NCBI GenBank assembly: GCA_016297805.1
Contig: JAEDFX010000116.1
Coordinates: 1-6,460, forward strand
Direction: 5' to 3'
Source of the DNA: Treponema sp.
Lineage (GTDB): Bacteria > Spirochaetota > Spirochaetia > Treponematales > Treponemataceae
Length of the DNA: 6,460 nt
Part shown: positions 1 to 4,760 of the stretch, in pieces
How positions within the stretch are numbered: position 1 is the first letter of the stretch
Layout of the letters: every line of letters starts with the position of its first letter
Position numbers and translations under genes: made by a program
The notes under the pieces: generated by a model
What the model was told of the DNA's origin: nothing
Database searches by the model: none
Seen by the model: the letters and a program-made list of their open reading frames with translations, nothing else

Positions 1-55
1 TTTGAAATATTAACGGAAACATATCCAACCGCAAGACATCAATTAAAACCAAACA

Positions 56-175
56 TTTCATGTGGAGACGGTATGCCTCTTGAGCAACCGAAAAGCAGAC
101 TCTCACATAAAGCTTTCTCTTGATATGGATGAGTATTACGACATCATGGATAAGGAAAAAGCTGAAAAGAAATAA
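56..175 (+). pseudogene. rlmD: 3' end of rlmD/rumA (23S rRNA uracil-C5 methyltransferase), left after an insertion or deletion
   Basis: The frame ending at TAA 173-175 encodes TFHVETVCLLS followed by a short polar tail that includes LDMDEYYDIMDKEKAEKK. HVETV-LLS is the conserved C-terminal strand of the RlmD/RumA family, which methylates a uracil in 23S rRNA with SAM. Only about 38 codons are open. The same frame has stops at 11-13 and 44-46, and neither other forward frame upstream resembles the methyltransferase catalytic core. The gene body is therefore not adjacent. The 3' end of rumA is a known target for integrative elements, so this is best read as the chromosomal remnant beyond an element junction. 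The family call rests on one short motif plus the typical acidic tail, and no start codon can be assigned. Confidence 0.55.
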
Positions 176-189
176 CTTCATAACATATG

Positions 190-220
190 ACAATTGAAAA
201 TTCGAAGGATTTTCAATTGT
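190..220. terminator. Perfect 12-bp inverted repeat after the rlmD fragment
   Basis: ACAATTGAAAAT (190-201) and ATTTTCAATTGT (209-220) are exact reverse complements around a 7-nt loop. The hairpin begins 15 bases after the rlmD stop, a usual terminator position. The stem is AT-rich and lacks a clean T-run on the + strand, so termination may be weak or bidirectional. Confidence 0.5.
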
Positions 221-236
221 ATACCGAACTTAAGCG

Positions 237-276
237 ATAAGCTGCTGATGCGAAAGCATTGGTGGCTTATTTTGTT
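237..276 (+). terminator. Strong rho-independent terminator with GAAA tetraloop
   Basis: Arms 237-251 and 256-270 pair over 15 bp, with a few G-U pairs, around a GAAA (GNRA-type) tetraloop at 252-255. TTTGTT follows at 271-276. This is the better of the two terminators after the rlmD fragment. It should insulate the downstream TetR gene from upstream transcription. Confidence 0.65.
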
Positions 277-279
277 ATT

Positions 280-332
280 GAACACCCTAGTTGTTAAGGG
301 GGTTCACCTTTTAATTTGTATCAAAGTGAACT
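280..332 (+). other. Two mutually exclusive short hairpins in a non-coding stretch
   Basis: GAAC-A-CCCT (280-288) can pair with AGGG-G-GTTC (297-305), with one mismatch. The segment GGTTCAC (301-307) can instead pair with GTGAACT (326-332). The shared arm means only one hairpin can form at a time. No gene or leader ORF is seen here, and an RNA role is speculative. The rest of 333-411 shows no gene or clear signal. Confidence 0.25.
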
Positions 333-411
333 ATCAGGGGGATGATGACCAGGGGATTTATACTTTTTAAATTCATTGCTTGATTATTATATGATTTAGA
401 TAAGACGACAA

Positions 412-431
412 ATTTACTGTGTGTAGTAAAT
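412..431. promoter_or_regulatory. Perfect 7-bp inverted repeat upstream of the TetR promoter, possible protein-binding site
   Basis: ATTTACT (412-418) and AGTAAAT (425-431) are exact reverse complements separated by GTGTGT. The site lies 12 bp upstream of the -35 box at 444. Its sequence differs from the TetR operator candidates at 447-462 and 1195-1210, so a second regulator could bind here. No T-tract follows, which argues against a terminator. Confidence 0.35.
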
Positions 432-443
432 ACAAGAAATACA

Positions 444-473
444 TTGACTAACGAACGGTAGTTATGTTATTAT
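444..473 (+). promoter_or_regulatory. Sigma-A-type promoter of the tetR gene
   Basis: TTGACT (444-449) and TATTAT (468-473) are separated by 18 bp and match the vegetative -35 and -10 consensus well. The predicted transcript start is near 480, giving a leader of about 35 nt before the ATG at 516. The palindrome at 447-462 covers the -35 and spacer, as expected for an autorepressed TetR promoter. Confidence 0.65.
447..462. promoter_or_regulatory. Candidate TetR operator 1, in the regulator's own promoter
   Basis: ACTAACGAACGGTAGT is an imperfect palindrome in which 6 of 8 position pairs are complementary. It overlaps the -35 box and spacer, so bound repressor would block RNA polymerase. A near-identical 16-mer occurs at 1195-1210. 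The two differ at only two positions and keep the palindromic character, which supports a shared recognition site. Confidence 0.65.
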
Positions 474-515
474 GCTGATTGAAAAGTTAAAAGAATCAAT
501 AATGAGGTTTTGTAG

Positions 516-1133
516 ATGGAAAAAGTTAACACAAAGGAGCAGATCCTTGATGTGGCATTAGATTTATTTTCAATTAGAGGATATGAAGCAACTAGTATTT
601 CGCAGATAGCAGATGCAGTTGGCATTAGGAAGGCTTCTTTATATAGTCATTTTGCGAGTAAGCAGGATATTTTGGATACGTTGGTAGATGAACTAACGAA
701 AGAATTTGATCAGCACTCAATTTTTCCAAGAGCTGACTGGGATGATCCAGTATTTACTGAAGATAAAAAAGGAATGACAGTGGAAGCAGTCGGTGCAATG
801 GTAAAAGGACAAATTCGTTATATTATCCATGATCCTAAAATAAGCAAGGTAAGAAAAATGTTTACCATTGAGCAGTTTCAAAATGAAAAATTGAAAAGCC
901 TTCAGTCAAAACACAGTTATGAGGATATTTTGAAATATAATATTGGACTGATGAAATTCCTGATTCGGGAAGGAATTCTTAGAGATGATGATCTAGAGGT
1001 GATGGCAGCACAGTTTGCTTGGCCTATTTCTATGTGGACCAATCTATGCGATAGAGAGCCTGAAAGAGAGGCAGAAGTTATGGATCTTTTGGATAGACAT
1101 GTCAGACAGTTTTTCAGGGTATATGGAAAATAA
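516..1133 (+). CDS. TetR/AcrR-family transcriptional regulator
   Basis: This 205-aa protein is the usual size for a TetR-family dimeric repressor. Residues 5-60 form the N-terminal DNA-binding domain, with helix 2 around 26-36 (TSISQIADAVG) and recognition helix 3 around 38-46 (RKASLYSHF), followed by the typical FASKQDIL. Residues from about 75 to the end are the variable ligand-binding and dimerisation domain, and the ligand cannot be predicted. The ATG at 516 has a GAGG Shine-Dalgarno site (504-507) eight bases upstream. The gene has its own promoter, and matching palindromes sit in that promoter and ahead of the next gene. Autoregulation plus control of the 1223-2015 gene pair is therefore the likely role. 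The family call is secure; the targets are inferred. Confidence 0.93.
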   Translation: MEKVNTKEQILDVALDLFSIRGYEATSISQIADAVGIRKASLYSHFASKQDILDTLVDELTKEFDQHSIFPRADWDDPVFTEDKKGMTVEAVGAMVKGQIRYIIHDPKISKVRKMFTIEQFQNEKLKSLQSKHSYEDILKYNIGLMKFLIREGILRDDDLEVMAAQFAWPISMWTNLCDREPEREAEVMDLLDRHVRQFFRVYGK

Positions 1134-1149
1134 AACTTTCTAGATAACT

Positions 1150-1182
1150 GCGGTTGTATTTTTTTGGTATGACCGCTTTACT
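1150..1182 (+). terminator. Weak hairpin between tetR and the membrane-protein gene
   Basis: GCGGTT (1150-1155) can pair with GACCGC (1171-1176) around a 15-nt loop, with a T-rich stretch following. The position just after the tetR stop fits a weak terminator or attenuator. The large loop makes it marginal. Confidence 0.25.
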
Positions 1183-1192
1183 TTTAGATACA
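1164..1192 (+). promoter_or_regulatory. Possible weak promoter for the membrane-protein/GyrI-like pair
   Basis: TTGGTA (1164-1169) and GATACA (1187-1192) are 17 bp apart. Both boxes are poor matches, but the inferred start point near 1199 would fall inside the palindrome at 1195-1210, and the ribosome-binding site at 1211 would remain in the transcript. Read-through from tetR is the alternative. Confidence 0.3.
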
Positions 1193-1194
1193 AA

Positions 1195-1210
1195 ACTAAC
1201 GAACGTAAGT
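1195..1210. promoter_or_regulatory. Candidate TetR operator 2, ahead of the membrane-protein gene
   Basis: ACTAACGAACGTAAGT is palindromic at 6 of 8 position pairs and matches the 447-462 site at 14 of 16 positions. It lies directly upstream of the AAGGGGG ribosome-binding site (1211-1217) and ATG 1223. Repressor bound here would block initiation or early elongation into the 1223-2015 gene pair. Confidence 0.6.
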
Positions 1211-1222
1211 AAGGGGGATATA

Positions 1223-1519
1223 ATGAATGGTTTAATAGATTTTATAAACAGTGCACTTCCATGGATTGGAATTGGATTATGTGCAGCATTTTCCAGCGTG
1301 AAAATGAAGGCTATTAAAGACGGAAAGAAATTAGGAATAATATTTATTGGCTTGAGTTGGTGTCCTGCTCTGATATTTTTGTATCTTGCCATAGCAGATA
1401 TGTGTGGCGGCAATAGATCAAGTGGAACAACCTGGTTAGTGTTGAGTGCATTTTATACAATTATTAATTTTGGATTCTTAAAAAATGAGAAGGAGAGAAA
1501 AAATGAATATGAATTATGA
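1223..1519 (+). CDS. Small three-helix membrane protein of unknown function
   Basis: The product is a 98-aa hydrophobic protein with three probable transmembrane helices at about residues 8-27, 38-60 and 68-87. The basic loop KMKAIKDGKK between helices 1 and 2 and the charged C-terminus (KNEKERKNEYEL) suggest an outside N-terminus and a cytoplasmic C-terminus. I do not recognise the family. The ATG at 1223 was chosen because AAGGGGG sits five bases upstream. An in-frame ATG at 1154 has no ribosome-binding site, and a protein starting there would be encoded through the putative operator. The 3' end overlaps the next gene by 17 bp, so translation is probably coupled. The operator just upstream suggests TetR control. 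A small efflux or sensor component is conceivable but unsupported. Confidence 0.7.
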   Translation: MNGLIDFINSALPWIGIGLCAAFSSVKMKAIKDGKKLGIIFIGLSWCPALIFLYLAIADMCGGNRSSGTTWLVLSAFYTIINFGFLKNEKERKNEYEL

Positions 1520-2015
1520 AAAGAAACCAGAGATGACTTTTATTGGATATCATACAGAAATCCGCCCTGAAGAAGGATATCAGAAATGTCCTGAGTTTTG
1601 GGACAAGGAATTTGCAGCAAAATATGCGAGACTATGGAAGACAATGAAGCCTGAAACTGAAATCGAGAAAGCGATTCTGGAAAATGGAATCGGTATGTTT
1701 GCGATATGTAGTGAATCTGAAAATGGATTCTTATATTGGATTGCTGGATTATATAAGGGCGGTGAAGTACCGGAAGGGTTAGAATTATATTCTTTTCCTG
1801 CCAGTGCATGGGCTATCTTCACTGCGAAAGGACCTATGCCAGGTTCGTTGCAGACACTTAATACTGAAGTATGGCAGGAATGGATGCCGAATGAGGGCCG
1901 AAAATTACAGGCAAATGAAAAGGCAACTCTTGAGGTATATTCTCCCGGTAATCCCCAGTCTCCTGATTATGAATGTGGTATTTGGGTACCTGTTCAGGCA
2001 ATGGGAGATAATTAA
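1503..2015 (+). CDS. GyrI-like / AraC-type effector-binding domain protein
   Basis: This 170-aa stand-alone protein resembles the GyrI/SOUL-like effector-binding superfamily (AraC effector-binding or integron-associated effector-binding proteins). Those domains bind small, often cationic or aromatic molecules and lack a DNA-binding domain of their own. Supporting features are the central GMFAICSES...FLYWIAG block (about residues 64-82), the ELYSFPASAWAIFTAKGPMP strand pair (94-113) and the C-terminal DYECGIWVPV (155-164). E157 in that last motif corresponds to the conserved acidic residue of the ligand pocket. The start at 1503 follows AGGAGAG (1491-1497) at a good distance; an in-frame ATG at 1485 lies before that site. 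The gene overlaps the preceding one by 17 bp and shares its transcript. A ligand-sequestering or sensing role beside TetR is inferred. Confidence 0.8.
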   Translation: MNMNYEKKPEMTFIGYHTEIRPEEGYQKCPEFWDKEFAAKYARLWKTMKPETEIEKAILENGIGMFAICSESENGFLYWIAGLYKGGEVPEGLELYSFPASAWAIFTAKGPMPGSLQTLNTEVWQEWMPNEGRKLQANEKATLEVYSPGNPQSPDYECGIWVPVQAMGDN

Positions 2016-2045
2016 AAGGCAGAATTAGCCAATACTATTTGATAA

Positions 2046-2064
2046 AAACTGTAAGTCACAGTTT
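2046..2064. terminator. Weak hairpin after the GyrI-like gene
   Basis: AAACTGT (2046-2052) and ACAGTTT (2058-2064) form a perfect 7-bp stem with a 5-nt loop about 30 bases after the stop codon. There is no run of Ts after it, so termination would be inefficient. It abuts the next promoter. Confidence 0.3.
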
Positions 2065-2091
2065 GTTAGACAGTATAATCGGAAGTATAAT
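2063..2091 (+). promoter_or_regulatory. Promoter of the flavoprotein operon
   Basis: TTGTTA (2063-2068) and a perfect TATAAT (2086-2091) are separated by the optimal 17 bp. A second TATAAT sits at 2074-2079, so AGTATAAT occurs twice, 12 bp apart (2072-2079 and 2084-2091). Only the downstream copy has a well-placed -35 box. The leader to the ATG at 2188 would be about 90 nt. Confidence 0.55.
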
Positions 2092-2187
2092 TTTGCTCAT
2101 ACGATCTAAAGAAAATTCTTGTTTTTAGAATTAAATAAATTGAAACTTAGTAGTGTTAGCATACTACGGGAGAGGAAAGAGTATTTT

Positions 2188-2697
2188 ATGATTTTATTAA
2201 TTGATACAACAAAAGAGAGGCTGGGAGAAACTTCTCAGGATAAATTGGAAGAGAACCCAAAATGCAAATCAAATTATGAATATATTGATGCATCTGAACT
2301 CAATATTTCACATTGTCTCGGATGTAATTTTTGTTGGCTTAAGACTCCGGGAGAGTGTGTGGTAAAAGATGATTATGAGCCAATCTTAAAAAAGATATCA
2401 GCGGCTGATCAGGTATGGCTTATAACTGATACAAAATTTGGATTCGTATCATATCAGACGAAGAATATTGTAGATAGAGTAATGCCTCTTGTTACAATGA
2501 ATCTTCATTTTGTGGGAAAACAAATGCGTCATGTACCTAGATATAAAAAGAATCCAAACTGGGGTGTAATTTATGCAGGCGATGGAGATAAGGATTATTT
2601 ATCCAAATGGTGCGAAAGAGTTGCCATTAATTTCGCAGCAAAATCTCTTGGAGTGTACAGTATTGATGAAATAGAGGAGGCGGTTAAATGCATGTAG
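2188..2697 (+). CDS. Flavodoxin-fold iron-sulfur flavoprotein-like oxidoreductase (cysteine-motif subunit)
   Basis: This 169-aa protein belongs to the NADPH-dependent FMN reductase / iron-sulfur flavoprotein group. Residues 43-61 contain C43-x2-C46-x2-C49-x7-C57 followed by VVKDD, which matches the compact CX2CX2CX4-7C motif that holds a [4Fe-4S] cluster in Isf-type proteins. QVWLITDTKFGFVSYQTKNIVDR (75-97) aligns with the flavin-contact loop and following helix. The usual N-terminal FMN phosphate loop (NGSPR) is absent: the protein begins MILLIDTTKERLGETS. The ATG at 2188 has AGGAAAG about eight bases upstream; in-frame codons back to 2119 lack such a site. The 3' end overlaps the next flavodoxin-fold gene by 10 bp. 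The missing loop suggests it works with that partner or has a changed cofactor. Electron donor and acceptor are unknown. Confidence 0.8.
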   Translation: MILLIDTTKERLGETSQDKLEENPKCKSNYEYIDASELNISHCLGCNFCWLKTPGECVVKDDYEPILKKISAADQVWLITDTKFGFVSYQTKNIVDRVMPLVTMNLHFVGKQMRHVPRYKKNPNWGVIYAGDGDKDYLSKWCERVAINFAAKSLGVYSIDEIEEAVKCM

Positions 2698-3341
2698 TAA
2701 TAATAAATGGAAGTCCTCGTACAAAAAAATATAGTAATACTGAAAAGATAATAGATGCTTTTGTTGAGGGTCTATCAGAAGCAGGAGCAAGCTTTGAAAG
2801 ATATGCTATTTCCAATAAGATTAACTGGGAAAAAGCTAGAATTGCATACATAAACAACGCAGAAATTATATTTGCACTTCCGTTGTATGTAGAAAGTGCT
2901 CCTGGAATTCTTCTTGAATTTTTGGAGACACTTCCAGTAAAGGACACGAACACTCGTATATCTTTTATATTGCAGGGGGGATTTGCTGAGGCAAGTCAGC
3001 TTGACTGTGGAGTAGAGTTCCTTAAAAAACTTCCGAGTTATCTTGGAGTGAGCTATGGTGGGACTTTGATTAAGGGCGATAATTTTGGAATCCGCGTAGT
3101 AGGAAAAGATGATGTCATTAAGCTGACCGATCCATATAAGGATATGGGAAAAGCATTTGTAACTGAAAATGGGTTTAAAGAAGAGACTGTTAAGAAATTT
3201 GCAGGACCAGAATATTTCTCTTTTTTTATGAGAGCGATGCTGCAGATTATGTTTAAGACTATAGCGAAGAAAAGATATGTCGCAGTTGCAAATGAGTGGG
3301 GATGTAAGAAACCTATTGATTATAGGCCCTGGGGATTTTGA
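2688..3341 (+). CDS. Flavodoxin-fold NAD(P)H/FMN oxidoreductase (partner subunit)
   Basis: This 217-aa protein starts MHVVIINGSPRTKKYSNT, the canonical FMN phosphate-binding loop of the flavodoxin-like NAD(P)H oxidoreductases (residues 7-18). FALPLYVESAPG (62-73) fits the loop contacting the flavin ring, and ILQGGFAEASQ (94-104) the second flavin loop. It lacks the cysteine cluster present in the upstream gene. The ATG at 2688 follows AGGAGG (2675-2680) at seven bases and overlaps the upstream gene's stop, so the two should be co-translated and may form a heterodimer. A hydrophobic helix lies near residues 178-192. The stop at 3339-3341 overlaps an ATG (TGATG). An open stretch in the +1 frame runs on to the methyltransferase start, so a late frameshift is possible. 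Confidence 0.85.
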   Translation: MHVVIINGSPRTKKYSNTEKIIDAFVEGLSEAGASFERYAISNKINWEKARIAYINNAEIIFALPLYVESAPGILLEFLETLPVKDTNTRISFILQGGFAEASQLDCGVEFLKKLPSYLGVSYGGTLIKGDNFGIRVVGKDDVIKLTDPYKDMGKAFVTENGFKEETVKKFAGPEYFSFFMRAMLQIMFKTIAKKRYVAVANEWGCKKPIDYRPWGF

Positions 3342-3389
3342 TGGAAAAACAGATTTCACGCAGCTTGATACACTGACGGGAGAATGGAA

Positions 3390-4061
3390 ATGATTAAAGA
3401 TAATTCTACCACATTAAATGCTAAACAATATGATAATGCTATTTCTAACACTTTGCCCTATTATATGGATTTCTTTGAGCAAACGTTTGAAGTTGTAGAA
3501 CAATGTGGATTTGAGCTGCTTGATTGGCTTGACTTAGGTTGTGGAACAGGATCACTTGAAGAAAAAGCACTAAAAAGATTTGATGATATTCATTTTGTAT
3601 TAGTGGATCCGTCTTCTGAGATGCTTCATGTGGCGAAGAAAAAATTGAAAAATGAAGATGTGCAATATTTAAACTGTGGATCAGATAGTATAGATTTTAA
3701 TGATTGTTTTAATGTTGTAACAGCTATTCAGTCCCATCATTATATGAAAGAACAAGAAAGAGTCAAGGCTACAAAAAATATTTTTAATGCCTTGAAGGAT
3801 GGCGGAATATATATTTGTTTTGAAAATGTTATTCCGGCTGATGAAAGTGTTAAAAATTTCGAACTTGCAAGATGGGGCAGATATCAAATCAGACATGGAA
3901 AAACAGAATTAGAAGCAAAAAAGCATAATGCAAGATGCGGTGTGAAATATTATCCCATCACGGTTGATATGCATAAAGATATTTTGAGAAAAGCAGGTTT
4001 TAAGAATATTCATGTATTTTGGTATAGCTATATGCAAATGGGGATTTATGCGATTAAATAA
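3390..4061 (+). CDS. Class I SAM-dependent methyltransferase
   Basis: The product is a 223-aa Rossmann-fold methyltransferase. Motif I is LDLGCGTG (residues 47-54), the glycine-rich SAM loop. LVDPSSEML (71-79) ends strand 2, with D73 expected to hold the SAM ribose. AIQSHHYM (112-119) fits strand 4, and LKDGGIYICFE (135-145) strand 5. The C-terminal part (about 150-223) is specific to a subfamily I cannot name, so the methyl acceptor (small molecule, protein or RNA) is unknown. The second ATG at 3390 was preferred to 3384 because GGGAG (3378-3382) is seven bases from it but only one base from 3384. The gene lies 48 bp after the flavoprotein pair with no promoter seen between, so it is probably co-transcribed. 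Confidence 0.88.
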   Translation: MIKDNSTTLNAKQYDNAISNTLPYYMDFFEQTFEVVEQCGFELLDWLDLGCGTGSLEEKALKRFDDIHFVLVDPSSEMLHVAKKKLKNEDVQYLNCGSDSIDFNDCFNVVTAIQSHHYMKEQERVKATKNIFNALKDGGIYICFENVIPADESVKNFELARWGRYQIRHGKTELEAKKHNARCGVKYYPITVDMHKDILRKAGFKNIHVFWYSYMQMGIYAIK

Positions 4062-4105
4062 TAAGCCAACCCAAAGAATACACTACCAAAGGAGAAAAAG
4101 AACGG

Positions 4106-4573
4106 ATGGATAAAATGAGTTATATATTTAGACAATCCAATGAAAAAGAAGTTCTGACTTTGACAAAAATGTCTGAAGTTGCATTCAAGACTGATAAAGA
4201 ATTCAGTGGTAGTGATGGTGGTCCTACAGGATATGATGATTATGATTTTCATATGAACCACTGTCTGGAGGGAAGACTTTTTTCTTTATTGATTGATGAA
4301 AGAATTGTTGCTGGGGCAATCCTTAAGATGCAGGAAAATACGCTTTATATTTACAGAATTTTTGTGGATCCAATAGAGTTTCATAAAGGGTATGGACTTG
4401 CTCTAATGAAAGCAATTGAGGAGACATTTCAGAATGTAAACAAGTATTGTCTTGATACACCCGAATACAATATTAGAACTAATAATTTCTACAAGAAATG
4501 TGGATATACAGCAACTGGAAAAGAACATACACCGGATTTTGACTTGGTAACATATGAGAAGGTTTTAGAGTAG
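4106..4573 (+). CDS. GNAT-family N-acetyltransferase
   Basis: The product is a 155-aa, single GNAT domain of usual length, transferring an acetyl group from acetyl-CoA. Residues 65-73 (ERIVAGAIL) and 79-90 (TLYIYRIFVDPI) form the central strands. FHKGYGLALMKAIEE (92-106) is motif A, with HKGYG in place of the common QxxGxG pyrophosphate loop. NNFYKKCGY (126-134) is the typical motif B, with Y129 in the usual acid position. The acidic N-terminal region (DKEFSGSDGGPTGYDDYD, 30-47) probably shapes the substrate site. The substrate is unknown. The ATG at 4106 follows AAGGAG (4089-4094) at 11 bases, somewhat long. It follows the methyltransferase by 44 bp in the same operon, and a truncated flavodoxin gene starts three bases after its stop. 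Confidence 0.88.
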   Translation: MDKMSYIFRQSNEKEVLTLTKMSEVAFKTDKEFSGSDGGPTGYDDYDFHMNHCLEGRLFSLLIDERIVAGAILKMQENTLYIYRIFVDPIEFHKGYGLALMKAIEETFQNVNKYCLDTPEYNIRTNNFYKKCGYTATGKEHTPDFDLVTYEKVLE

Positions 4574-4576
4574 CTT

Positions 4577-4750
4577 ATGAAAGTAATAATATATGGTTCA
4601 CAGTACGATACAACAAAGAAATACGCTGATGAATTAGGAAGAAGAACAGGAATAGAAGTAAAGAATTTCGAAGATATTTCTGATATCAATATTTATGATA
4701 CGATTATTTATTTTGGTGCTCTATATGCTGGTGGAGTTCAGAAAGGGTGA
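4577..4750 (+). pseudogene. Truncated flavodoxin-domain gene (N-terminal fragment)
   Basis: The frame encodes 57 residues starting MKVIIYGSQYDTTKKYADEL and ending ALYAGGVQKG before TGA 4748-4750. GSQYxTTKKYAxELG is the FMN phosphate loop and first helix of flavodoxin-domain proteins (Flavodoxin_5/HemG-like), and DTIIYFGALYAGGV matches their second loop. Such proteins are normally about 150-180 residues. Here the match stops after GGV, and the next gene's leader follows within about 20 bases. D11 replaces the glycine usual in GSxYGT. The start is three bases after the acetyltransferase stop with only a weak ribosome-binding site. A deletion that joined this gene to the transglutaminase-like gene is the simplest reading. 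A functional 57-aa peptide is less likely. Confidence 0.65.
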
Positions 4751-4760
4751 GAATACAATT

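Noticed and set aside
1154..1222. Upstream in-frame ATG at 1154 as the start of the small membrane protein
   Set aside because: It has no ribosome-binding site and lies in a hairpin, and the extension would cross the candidate operator at 1195-1210. ATG 1223 has AAGGGGG five bases upstream.
1219..1224. Perfect TATAAT as a -10 box
   Set aside because: It overlaps the ATG at 1223, so the transcript would start inside the gene, and no -35 box is found at the right distance.
1540..1822. Minus-strand open frames opposite the GyrI-like gene
   Set aside because: They have low-complexity composition with no motif and are explained as the complement of a well-supported coding gene.
1804..2028. Alternative + strand frame inside the GyrI-like gene
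   Set aside because: It overlaps a gene with clear family motifs in another frame, and its product is basic and lacks any recognisable pattern.
2775..3359. Long minus-strand open frame (194 codons)
   Set aside because: It lies antisense to the flavodoxin-fold gene, encodes a Cys/Ser/Phe-rich sequence with no family pattern, and has no promoter or ribosome-binding site.
3341..3376. 11-codon ORF starting at the TGATG after the second flavoprotein
   Set aside because: It is too short, with no independent support. The +1-frame peptide in the same stretch is the more coding-like reading.
3628..3640. Second copy of the rlmD-end core (CATGTGG) inside the methyltransferase gene
   Set aside because: Only seven bases match, then the sequence diverges, and it lies within an intact coding gene.
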